Shown piece by piece: positions 1-5,823 of a DNA stretch of 10,793 nucleotides. Source of the DNA: Patescibacteria group bacterium (GTDB taxonomy: Bacteria; Patescibacteriota; Minisyncoccia; Phycocordibacterales; GWA1-40-21); the NCBI GenBank assembly GCA_018971765.1, contig JAGXAA010000028.1, positions 1 to 10,793 of the forward strand. Reading direction: 5' to 3'. A program made the translations under genes and the position numbers. The number at the start of each line of letters is the position of its first letter. Position 1 is the first letter of the stretch. A model generated the notes under the pieces. That model made no database searches. It was not told where the DNA came from and saw only the letters and a list, made by a program, of their open reading frames with translations.

Positions 1-103
1 AGGCTTTTTCAAAGGATGGAATCAAATTAGCGAATTCCTGATAGCTTAACCCCGTCAAGGCTTTCATCGCTCTGGGGTCGCGAGAGAGTTTTTGGATGTT
101 CAT
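1..103 (-). CDS. IS transposase, N-terminal fragment (IS5-like, DDE superfamily)
   Basis: Thirty-four codons are visible from an ATG at 103-101, running off the left edge. The peptide begins MNIQKLSRDPRAMKALTGLS and continues YQEFANLIPSFEKA. This 'LTGLSYQEF' pattern is typical of the N-terminal helix-turn-helix of DDE_Tnp_4-type transposases of the IS5 group. The catalytic DDE residues are not in view. The ATG lies 22 nt inside the IS end and 6 nt downstream of a -10-like TACAAT, so the transcript may be leaderless. The fragment is truncated only by the window. The family is a recognition call and could be a related IS group. Confidence 0.75.
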   Translation of the reverse strand, partial: MNIQKLSRDPRAMKALTGLSYQEFANLIPSFEKA

Positions 104-109
104 GCCGAT

Positions 110-136
110 ATTGTATCAAAAAAGTCTATATGGCAA
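110..136 (-). promoter_or_regulatory. Candidate transposase promoter partly inside the IS terminus
   Basis: On the minus strand a -35-like TTGCCA (136-131) lies inside the terminal repeat, followed after 15 nt by TACAAT (115-110). The spacer is shorter than the usual 17. The transposase ATG starts only 6 nt after the -10 box, so transcription would begin at or next to the start codon. A -35 inside an IS end is common, but this call is inferred from sequence alone. Confidence 0.4.
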
Positions 137-147
137 CAGGTCTATTG
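126..147 (-). repeat. IS terminal inverted repeat (left copy)
   Basis: These 22 bp are the exact reverse complement of 10646-10667. On the minus strand the repeat starts CAATAGACCTG and ends GCCATATAG. The bases on either side differ between the two copies, which sets the shared boundary. The outer end supplies CAA-TAG, the last codon and stop of the neighbouring secreted-protein gene. The true IS boundary could be a base or two different, because the outer flanks of only one end of each copy are visible. Confidence 0.75.
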
Positions 148-1275
148 AAAGAATTTTGAAAATATGCCTTTTATAGAGACGGCAACCTTAGAAAAAAAGT
201 TTTGTTTTTCTTGTACAGTCGCACTCTTTTCCTTAATTTCTGTATCCTGTGGGGTGACCGTGGCTTCGTCAGTATCAGACTTTTTGACTTCCTCTCTTAT
301 AATGGTTGTTGTAGTTTTTTTCTCTTCTTCTTTTGGTGGAGATTGTTTTTTTATCTGCTCTTTTACCATGTGGACATCATTGGTAGAAGTTGTATCAATT
401 GGACGATGATTTATTGTTTTTTGTCTTATATCTTTCGTAGGGTATTGTGGTGACTGAATTGATTGGATAGGTTCAGTTTCAATTTTAATACATCTAGAAT
501 TACTCCAAGTATATCCGGATTCGCATACACAATTTGTCTCATTCGCAAAAATATGATCTCCATATGTTAATTTGCAATAATCCGTGCTAGCGACACATGA
601 ATTATTATAAACTAGATATCCTTTGTTGCAGGCGCAGTTTGTTCCATTAAATGTTGAATTCAAAGGACAAATATTTTGAGTGTTTAAATTATTGATTGTA
701 TTCTGATAGTCTTCCGATGATTTTCGCTGTTCCTCTTTGAGTCGAGCTATGGCTTCATCGTTTGCCTTTATTTGAGCACGATAATAATCTTGTTTTGTTT
801 GTTCTAGTTTTCGGTTATCCGACTCTATCGAACCCAATGCAGAACATTCAGTTACGGCTTGACTGTACGCCGAATTGTATTGACTCTTCAGCCCATTATA
901 TTGAATCTGAAGTTGATTAGCTAAATTCAAATCAAATGCACCGAGTACATTATCAGACATTTTGTTAGTAACATTTTGCATCTGATTGTACAGACCGTTT
1001 ATATTGTATTTATTTAGTAAGTCAAACCACTCTTTACAGCTTTGTACTCTGCACTCATCAGTTTCAGAATACTTTGTCATGCTAGTCCAGCCATCATTAC
1101 ATACAGCATAGCCAGAATAGTTTGACCCAATAGAACAGTTAACCCCATTATGCGATGAACATGCACCTGATATAGCAAAAACATCTTTCGCAATAAAAAA
1201 ATTAGCAATGATAAAAAACGAAATTATAAAAAACTTATTCATTTCAAAAAGTTTTTTAGTATAATTATCTTTCAT
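142..1275 (-). CDS. Secreted cysteine-rich protein with EGF-like modules (3' end formed by IS)
   Basis: The 377-aa protein starts with a signal peptide (hydrophobic residues about 15-29, likely cleavage after VFA at 34). A mature domain starts SGACSSHNGVNC. A coiled-coil/Gln-Lys-Glu-rich stretch spans about 150-200. Two short Cys modules at about 203-262 have the pattern CPLNSTFNGTNCACNKGY, as often seen in Patescibacteria surface proteins. A Lys/Glu/Thr/Pro-rich linker leads to an amphipathic tail ending GIFSKFFQ. Fourteen cysteines, an even number, fit disulfides outside the cell. An alternative start at 1242 (MNKFFIISFF) gives a more usual 23-aa signal peptide; neither start has a clear SD. 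It lies 3 nt after the stop of the next gene upstream, so the two are probably cotranscribed. Its last codon and stop come from the IS end, so the native C-terminus may have been slightly longer. Its function is unknown; adhesion or surface attachment is only a guess. Confidence 0.75.
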   Translation of the reverse strand: MKDNYTKKLFEMNKFFIISFFIIANFFIAKDVFAISGACSSHNGVNCSIGSNYSGYAVCNDGWTSMTKYSETDECRVQSCKEWFDLLNKYNINGLYNQMQNVTNKMSDNVLGAFDLNLANQLQIQYNGLKSQYNSAYSQAVTECSALGSIESDNRKLEQTKQDYYRAQIKANDEAIARLKEEQRKSSEDYQNTINNLNTQNICPLNSTFNGTNCACNKGYLVYNNSCVASTDYCKLTYGDHIFANETNCVCESGYTWSNSRCIKIETEPIQSIQSPQYPTKDIRQKTINHRPIDTTSTNDVHMVKEQIKKQSPPKEEEKKTTTTIIREEVKKSDTDEATVTPQDTEIKEKSATVQEKQNFFSKVAVSIKGIFSKFFQ

Positions 1276-1278
1276 AAA

Positions 1279-1512
1279 TTACCATTTATAAGGATTAACT
1301 GTCCCCTTCTTTCCACTATAAGGATTATAATTTCCTTTCGTGGAAAAATTATCAAATTTGGAATGATTGGGCGTGGTTTTATAATGAGGAGCTACATATC
1401 TCCCTGTTGAGGGTTTGTAATATCCTCTTACTCTGGTAGTTCTCGCTTCAACTGAAGCCGAAAATGATAAAATTCCGATAAATAAAGTTAATGCCAAAAA
1501 TAATTTTTTCAT
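1279..1512 (-). CDS. Small secreted protein, hypothetical
   Basis: The 77-aa protein has an N-terminal signal peptide (MKKLFLALTLFIGILSFSAS, cleavage probably after VEA near residue 23). The short mature part is basic and aromatic, with the pattern RVRGYYKPSTGRYVAPHYKT followed by two NPY-containing motifs (GNYNPYSGK, TVNPYKW). Similar short Tyr/Pro/His/Gly-rich secreted proteins occur widely in bacteria, but I know no assigned function. It has no cysteines. It is the first gene of the operon with the larger Cys-rich secreted protein, ending 3 nt before that gene. The ATG is well placed before the signal peptide; no SD is visible. Confidence 0.75.
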   Translation of the reverse strand: MKKLFLALTLFIGILSFSASVEARTTRVRGYYKPSTGRYVAPHYKTTPNHSKFDNFSTKGNYNPYSGKKGTVNPYKW

Positions 1513-1547
1513 ATTTTTACAAATAATTGATAATTAATCTTAATAAT

Positions 1548-1576
1548 ATAGTAATACTCAAACTGCCACGACACAA
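1548..1576 (-). promoter_or_regulatory. Candidate promoter of the secreted-protein operon
   Basis: On the minus strand TTGTGT (1576-1571), a 17-nt spacer and TACTAT (1553-1548) precede the small secreted protein, giving a predicted leader of about 28 nt. The segment lies between the hicA stop and the gene. An alternative pair, TTGAGT with ATTAAT a little further downstream, is also possible because the stretch is AT-rich. Confidence 0.35.
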
Positions 1577-1587
1577 GAATATTATGC

Positions 1588-1821
1588 CTAATTTTTCAAC
1601 CATTCCTTTTGATAAATTCCCGATTGTTGGATGATGCCTTTCAGCGTTCTCGGCTTTAAGACTCTTTTGCCGTGAAAAGGAATGCAAACTTGTCGCGGTC
1701 GTCCGTTGTAATGCCCGAAGTAAAACATATGACTGCCTTTTGTATAAGTGTGGAAAAATTTATATTCTTTCAAAAATCTGATTGCGTCTTCGGCTGTCCA
1801 ATTGAAAAGTCCTCTAGGCAT
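1588..1821 (-). CDS. hicA: HicA-type mRNA interferase toxin
   Basis: The 77-aa protein matches HicA/YcfA toxins in length and pattern: an N-terminal helix (AEDAIRFLKEY), the catalytic histidine in KGSH (His31), a strand ending in CIPFHGKRVLKP, and the closing helix RTLKGIIQQSGI. HicA is a double-stranded-RNA-binding-like fold that cleaves mRNA and is neutralised by HicB. The gene lies 17 nt downstream of hicB in the same direction and so follows its antitoxin, the reverse of the classical hicAB order. No SD is seen before the ATG, so translation may be coupled to hicB. Confidence 0.88.
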   Translation of the reverse strand: MPRGLFNWTAEDAIRFLKEYKFFHTYTKGSHMFYFGHYNGRPRQVCIPFHGKRVLKPRTLKGIIQQSGIYQKEWLKN

Positions 1822-1838
1822 AATTTAAAAAATACCCA

Positions 1839-2177
1839 TTACACTGATACGGCAAGACCTTGTGAGATTTGACTCACATTGAAGACACCTGAAGAAAAAA
1901 CATTCTTTGTTTGTTCTTTCTCTTTCTGGCTATTTTGCCACATCGCCTCGTATTCTCGGTCGGTTGTTTGATTCAAGATGCTCGCTCTGGATTTTATTTT
2001 TTTGGCTGATTCAACATAACCGGAGAGAGCTTCAGACAACAACAAAATCGCTTCTTGGGGAGTATCGCCTGATTCCACTATGTTAAACTCAAGACCAACG
2101 GCATACCAAACATTGTTTTCTTTAAAGACAATGTATCGAACCGAGCCTTTTTGCAAAGTATTTTTATATTTTTTCAT
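1839..2177 (-). CDS. hicB: HicB-family antitoxin
   Basis: The 112-aa protein has the HicB partial RNase-H-like fold. It shows RYIVFKENNVWYAVGLEF, then NIVESGDTPQEAILLLSEAL, the strand-turn-helix signature of the family. The C-terminal part (about 65-112) is polar and has no recognisable ribbon-helix-helix or HTH DNA-binding domain, so autoregulation may work differently from E. coli HicB. It is encoded immediately before hicA. A perfect -10 (TATAAT) ends 7 nt before the ATG, which suggests a leaderless mRNA. Confidence 0.82.
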   Translation of the reverse strand: MKKYKNTLQKGSVRYIVFKENNVWYAVGLEFNIVESGDTPQEAILLLSEALSGYVESAKKIKSRASILNQTTDREYEAMWQNSQKEKEQTKNVFSSGVFNVSQISQGLAVSV

Positions 2178-2184
2178 ATAATTG

Positions 2185-2213
2185 ATTATATGGTAATGCT
2201 AAAAGCCCCAATA
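2185..2213 (-). promoter_or_regulatory. Candidate hicBA promoter, -10 seven bases before the ATG
   Basis: A perfect TATAAT on the minus strand (2190-2185) is followed by 7 nt and the hicB ATG. The best -35 at 17-nt spacing is TATTGG (2213-2208), which is weak. The position implies that transcription starts at or very near the A of the start codon. It would give hicBA its own promoter, separate from the RHH/RelE module upstream. Confidence 0.45.
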
Positions 2214-2241
2214 GGCAAGAAAAAAATATTTCAGAGCAAAG

Positions 2242-2505
2242 TTAATTTTTGTAAACATCATGATCGCCGATTGAGAGGAGGACGGCTTCATTCTTTGATA
2301 GATATAAAAATACGATTTTTGTTTTGTAATTGACGGAAAAACTATATCTTCCCGACAATACCCCATTCAATTTATGGACTTTTAATTGCTTGTGATTTTT
2401 CGTATCCTTAAATAATTCTATTTTTTCAAACGTTTCTTCTTGCAAAGCTGTTTCAAACTTTTTGAATTGCTTGATGAAAGTCGGCTTAAAATTGACTTTC
2501 AGCAT
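2242..2505 (-). CDS. RelE/YafQ-type mRNA interferase toxin
   Basis: The 87-aa protein has the RelE/ParE fold pattern: an N-terminal strand and long helix (FKPTFIKQFKKFETALQEE), then HKLNGVLSGRYSFSVNYKTK, hydrophobic strands (IVFLYL, AVLLSIG) and a C-terminal GDHDVYKN. The closing His-Asp-x-Tyr is typical of the RelE/StbE branch that cleaves mRNA on the ribosome. Its ATG is 2 nt after the antitoxin stop, so the pair is translationally coupled. It could instead be a ParE-like gyrase toxin, but the C-terminal His and length favour RelE/YafQ. Confidence 0.85.
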   Translation of the reverse strand: MLKVNFKPTFIKQFKKFETALQEETFEKIELFKDTKNHKQLKVHKLNGVLSGRYSFSVNYKTKIVFLYLSKNEAVLLSIGDHDVYKN

Positions 2506-2507
2506 AA

Positions 2508-2714
2508 TTAGATTTTTTTCATTAATTCCCTCAAATCGCCGCGCAATATCGGCTCCTTCTCCGCCCTCAAAACATCCTGCACGGCTTCTTCCTCGGCAAG
2601 AAAAATAAGCGCCTTGCGCATAACTTCGGCTTTGCTGGGGGCAAATCCTTTCTTCACGAAAGAGTTTACAATTTCCTCCAAATCTTTATTTAATGGGACG
2701 GATAATGTGGTCAT
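2508..2714 (-). CDS. Ribbon-helix-helix antitoxin
   Basis: The 68-aa protein begins with a strand and two helices of the RHH/CopG-ParD type: TTLSVPLNKDLEEIVNSFVK, then SKAEVMRKALIFLAEEEA. The acidic/basic C-terminal half would wrap the toxin. It is the first gene of a two-gene module with the RelE-type toxin 2 nt downstream. RHH antitoxins usually repress their own promoter, and an inverted repeat overlapping the promoter (2747-2774) is a plausible operator. Confidence 0.82.
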   Translation of the reverse strand: MTTLSVPLNKDLEEIVNSFVKKGFAPSKAEVMRKALIFLAEEEAVQDVLRAEKEPILRGDLRELMKKI

Positions 2715-2746
2715 AAAATATGTTTTGGTTATTTACTAATGGCACT

Positions 2747-2774
2747 ATATTATCATATTAAATTATAATATCAA
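2747..2774 (-). promoter_or_regulatory. Promoter and possible operator of the RHH/RelE module
   Basis: On the minus strand TTGATA (2774-2769), 16 nt and TAATAT (2752-2747) form a good promoter, with a leader of roughly 25 nt before the antitoxin ATG at 2714. A 7-bp inverted repeat, ATATTAT (2747-2753) and ATAATAT (2765-2771), spans the spacer and parts of both boxes. That is where an RHH antitoxin would bind to repress its own operon. The region is very AT-rich, so the repeat alone is weak evidence. Confidence 0.5.
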
Positions 2775-2882
2775 AATGAGCGGAAACGGGATGACCTCCC
2801 GTATCGAGCATTCGCCCAAATATTATACTGGAAATTATTGCCTGAAGACGAGGAAATTCACCCGCTCGAATTGAAACCTTAA
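2769..2882 (+). pseudogene. C-terminal remnant of an unidentified protein gene
   Basis: An open frame without a start codon, preceded by an in-frame TAA, reads YQNERKRDDLPYRAFAQILY and then WKLLPEDEEIHPLELKP before a TAA at 2880-2882. The amino-acid composition, the amphipathic helix and the Pro-Glu-Asp-rich tail look like the natural end of a real protein. The beginning of the gene is missing and is replaced by the promoter of the toxin-antitoxin module on the other strand. I do not recognise the family. It may be a relic of a gene displaced when the TA module arrived, or a chance frame. Confidence 0.3.
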
Positions 2883-2915
2883 ACGCATACCTCCAGCCAA
2901 AATGAGGGTTTATAG

Positions 2916-2955
2916 AATAAAAAAGAAGGCACCTAAATCTAAATTAGATGCCTTC
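2916..2955 (-). terminator. Rho-independent terminator of the phosphoribosyltransferase gene
   Basis: Seventeen nucleotides after the stop codon, the minus strand shows GAAGGCATCTAA pairing with TTAGGTGCCTTC (one G-U pair, short loop). TTTTTTATT follows directly. This is a classical intrinsic terminator and the clearest one in the window. Confidence 0.85.
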
Positions 2956-2971
2956 CGACAGTTCTAGCAAT

Positions 2972-3715
2972 TCAAACTAGTTGTTCCCAATTATTTTTCG
3001 GGTCCCAAACGACATTTCCTTTTTTCACATCGTCTGATACGAACGGATCATCCTGCCGATATTGGCGAATTTCTTTGCGTATCAGACTTATCACGGGTAT
3101 GTAAGGTTCGTCTGGTTTTGGATGATAGTAATCATTCCAGACAATTGAACGATTAAAGAAGGTGACTATAGCCGTTAAATGAATTTTATTTTTGTTCAAT
3201 TCCTGCAATATTTTTTTAACGCTTGAGAAACTACTCGTCACATCTTCCACAAGAATCACTTTTTTACTCGGTCCTATTTTATGTTTGCCGAAAGTAAAAA
3301 TGGATTCATCCCGCTCGCCCGATATTTTAGAAGGGATTATCTTTTTGTCCGGATATTTAAATTTTTTATTACAAACAAGGGCAAGCATTGCCGCCAATAT
3401 CTTTCCTCCCTCTGGAACCCCGCAAATAACATTGCAAGAACTCAAAATACTTTTAGGAATCTTTCTTCCCAAAAGTAAAGCCAAATTGTGAACAACGTCA
3501 ACATCTTCTTCAATCTTGGCGAAATTCACATACTCTTCGCCAACCAATTGCCTATCAAGTTCATCTCTTGCCGCATACCCAACAAGAGGACCTGATCTTT
3601 TCCCTTGAAAATCTTTTGGGCATTGATACCATCCACCCGCTTCCTTTAAAACATCAAAAGGACTGACGATATTGCCCCGCCTCCAAATGTGTCCTGTTTC
3701 TATTTCTCTATTCAC
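2972..3715 (-). CDS. Phosphoribosyltransferase (type I PRTase fold, orotate-PRTase-like)
   Basis: The 247-aa protein is read from GTG at 3715-3713. The core shows NVICGVPEGGKILAAMLAL (about 94-113), a flexible-loop region (about 114-145), and the PRPP-binding strand-loop VILVEDVTSSFSSV (153-166) with the acidic pair Glu157-Asp158. These features place it among type I phosphoribosyltransferases, near the orotate PRTases. The substrate cannot be told, and the loop after the acidic pair is SSFSS rather than the common TTGGS. The N-terminal domain (ETGHIWRRGNIVSPFDVLKE) is longer than in plain OPRTases. The frame stays open upstream to a TTG at 3736, but the strong SD lies inside that extension, so GTG is preferred. 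It is monocistronic with its own terminator. The stop is TGA. Confidence 0.72.
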   Translation of the reverse strand: MNREIETGHIWRRGNIVSPFDVLKEAGGWYQCPKDFQGKRSGPLVGYAARDELDRQLVGEEYVNFAKIEEDVDVVHNLALLLGRKIPKSILSSCNVICGVPEGGKILAAMLALVCNKKFKYPDKKIIPSKISGERDESIFTFGKHKIGPSKKVILVEDVTSSFSSVKKILQELNKNKIHLTAIVTFFNRSIVWNDYYHPKPDEPYIPVISLIRKEIRQYRQDDPFVSDDVKKGNVVWDPKNNWEQLV

Positions 3716-3721
3716 AAAACA

Positions 3722-3728
3722 CCTCCTT
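3722..3728 (-). promoter_or_regulatory. Strong Shine-Dalgarno AAGGAGG that fixes a GTG start
   Basis: AAGGAGG lies 6 nt before GTG (3715-3713). It is the only perfect anti-SD complement I see before any gene in this window. It overrules the longer reading from TTG at 3736, which would put the SD inside the coding region. Confidence 0.8.
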
Positions 3729-3852
3729 CTTTTCAAATAACTTTTAAAATAACCGACGCTAGCCGATTTTCTATTGAAACACTATCGCATAAATGACAAA
3801 TTGTAAATCAATCAATTGAATCTTCGCGGGATTTTTGAGAGAATGGCTTTGA

Positions 3853-5742
3853 ATGAAACTATTAGAAGCGATACCAATATCAAGAGGGATTTCCAAGGAA
3901 ACTCTGACTTATTTCACGGCCGCGAATGTGTCCGCGGGGTCAATCGTGAAAGTTCCTTTAAGGAAAAAAACTGTTCCGGCAATAGTTTTGTCGCTCCAAG
4001 AAGTGTCCGAAGCCAAGTCGTCAATCAAAGATTCGCCTTATTCCATAAAAAAAATAAAAGAGATGAAATCCTTTGAGCTTGTTTCGCCTAAATTTATTGA
4101 AGCAGCAAAAGAGATGGCGGATTATCTCGCGACAACAACGGGGAGCGCGCTGAATTCCGTTATTCCGAAAAGCATTCTTCTGAACGCCGACAAATTAAAA
4201 ACTGAAATAAAATTTCACGAAAGGCCGCGCGTCCACGAAAAATTCGTCTTGCAGGCCGACGACGAAGAAAGATACGCGAATTATCGAAGCTTCATCCGCG
4301 AAGAATTCGCCAAAGGGTTATCAATTTTCTTCTGCCTGCCGACGATTCAAGACATAAAAAAAACTTATGAAATTTTATCCAAGGGGATAGAACAATATTC
4401 TTTCATTCTCCACGGCGGATTGTCTAAAAAGGAAATATCGGAAAATTGGGCTAATGTTTTGAGCGAAGCCCATCCAGTCCTCGTGATTGCGACCGGCTCT
4501 TTCTTGTCAATTCCAAGAGACGACATCGGCGCCATAATTTTGGACAAAGAAAATTCAAGCGCTTACAAAAACCGGACCAGGCCGTATCTTGACGTAAGAA
4601 AATTCAGCGAAATACTGTCCGAAAAATTGAAAATTAAATTGATTCTAGGCGATCTGCTTTTGAGGACGGAAACGATTTGGAGGCGCGGGCAAGGCGAATT
4701 CATAGAATTATCGCCTCTGAAATTCCGATCGCTTTCAACCGCGAAACAGGAGATTGTGGATATGAAGAAACTTAAAGGCGGAAAAGAAGCGGCGCCGTTC
4801 AAAATAATAAGCGATGAGCTGGAGCGGCTGGCGAAAACAACGCAAGAAAATAATGAAAATATGTTCATCTTTGTCGCGAGAAGAGGGCTTTCTCCGACCA
4901 CCCTTTGCAATGACTGCGGAAATATCGTACTCTGTTCTCTCTGCAAAGCGCCGACAGTCTTGCACAGATCAAACAAGGAAAATTTTTTCCTTTGCCACAG
5001 ATGCGGCGAACGGCACGGCGCCCTCGAGAAATGCGCGAACTGCGGCGGCTGGAATCTTACCGCCCTCGGAATCGGTATGGAAAAAGTCTGCGAAGAATTG
5101 AGCGGAAAATTTCCCGAAGCGAGAATTTTCAAAATCGATTCGGACAATTCTCCCACGCGCAAAATCGCCTGCCAGACGATAAAAAAATTTTACGAATCTC
5201 CGGGCGGCATCCTTTTGGGAACGGAAATGGCGCTCCTTTATCTGAGCGAAAAGATAGCCAGCGCCGCCGTCGTCTCAATCGACTCTTTCTTTTCCCTGCC
5301 CGACTTCAGAATCAACGAGAAAGTTATGAACATCCTGCTCAAGACCAGATCATTCGCCGCCAAAAACTTTTTAATTCAGACAAGAGACTCTTCTCAGAAA
5401 ATAATCGAATACGCAGTGAAAGGCAATCTCGCCGAATTTTACAGAGATGAAATAAATGACCGAAAAGCGTTGAAATACCCGCCATTTTCAATACCGATAA
5501 AAATCACGACTTTCGGCGAGAAGAAAAAAGTCGCGGACGAAATGGATAAATTGGAAAAATATCTTGACCCCTACCCCGTTCTTATATTCCCCGCTTTCAC
5601 TCCTTACGCCAAGGGGAAATACGGTATGCACGGCTTGATAAAAATTCCCAGAGATGACTGGATTGACCGAACGCTTCTCGACAGGATTAGAAATTTGCCA
5701 CCTCATTTTAACATCAATGTCGACCCCGAGAGCTTTCTCTAA
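3853..5742 (+). CDS. priA: PriA-like primosomal protein N' lacking helicase motifs
   Basis: The 629-aa protein follows the PriA layout: N-terminal 3'BD-like domain (about 1-50), a winged-helix-like region, two helicase-like lobes, and a zinc-binding insert. Eight cysteines pair as C352/C355, C361/C364, C381/C384 and C394/C397, exactly as in PriA. SLPDFRINEK (481-490) and KYPPF (541-545) are further PriA landmarks. Its place directly before def and fmt matches the priA-def-fmt cluster of many bacteria. However, no Walker A (GxxGxGKT) is present where expected before about residue 155, the DEEH box is replaced by LDKENSSAYK (230-239), and the QVAGRAGR motif is replaced by LLKTRSFAAK (495-504). 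The protein therefore probably cannot hydrolyse ATP or unwind DNA, and may act as a DNA- or protein-binding restart factor. No good SD is visible before the ATG. Confidence 0.8.
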   Translation: MKLLEAIPISRGISKETLTYFTAANVSAGSIVKVPLRKKTVPAIVLSLQEVSEAKSSIKDSPYSIKKIKEMKSFELVSPKFIEAAKEMADYLATTTGSALNSVIPKSILLNADKLKTEIKFHERPRVHEKFVLQADDEERYANYRSFIREEFAKGLSIFFCLPTIQDIKKTYEILSKGIEQYSFILHGGLSKKEISENWANVLSEAHPVLVIATGSFLSIPRDDIGAIILDKENSSAYKNRTRPYLDVRKFSEILSEKLKIKLILGDLLLRTETIWRRGQGEFIELSPLKFRSLSTAKQEIVDMKKLKGGKEAAPFKIISDELERLAKTTQENNENMFIFVARRGLSPTTLCNDCGNIVLCSLCKAPTVLHRSNKENFFLCHRCGERHGALEKCANCGGWNLTALGIGMEKVCEELSGKFPEARIFKIDSDNSPTRKIACQTIKKFYESPGGILLGTEMALLYLSEKIASAAVVSIDSFFSLPDFRINEKVMNILLKTRSFAAKNFLIQTRDSSQKIIEYAVKGNLAEFYRDEINDRKALKYPPFSIPIKITTFGEKKKVADEMDKLEKYLDPYPVLIFPAFTPYAKGKYGMHGLIKIPRDDWIDRTLLDRIRNLPPHFNINVDPESFL

Positions 5743-5823
5743 AGAGGAAAACGCGAACCGAATATTTAGCAGTGAGGATAAATTTTTTGTAAAAAATCTT
5801 AAAATATATTAGCATAAGCTTTT

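Larger units (their letters stand above)
1..147 (-). mobile_element. Left-edge copy of an IS element (5' end of the element, truncated by the window)
   Basis: This stretch holds one end of an insertion sequence: the terminal sequence at 126-147, a 22-nt leader, and the first 34 codons of the transposase, which continues beyond position 1. The same 22-bp terminus recurs in inverted orientation at 10646-10667 beside a transposase C-terminus, so the two edges carry opposite ends of the same kind of element. Both copies are transcribed on the minus strand. The far end of this copy and its target duplication are outside the window, so family assignment (IS5-like) rests on the transposase fragments only. 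Confidence 0.75.

Noticed and set aside
164..453. Plus-strand open frames at 164-409 and 202-453, and at 1672-1872
   Set aside because: They are antisense to the secreted protein and to hicA, with Phe/Ser/Cys-rich peptides typical of shadows of Lys/Glu-rich genes.
3716..3736. TTG start seven codons upstream of the phosphoribosyltransferase GTG
   Set aside because: The AAGGAGG ribosome-binding site lies inside this extension, so the GTG at 3715 is the start.
4563..5162. Long minus-strand open frame and others inside priA (also 4735-4965, 4814-5101, 4992-5450, 5488-5706)
   Set aside because: They lie wholly inside the priA-like frame, show low-complexity Arg/Ser-rich peptides and match no family; they are shadows of the real gene.
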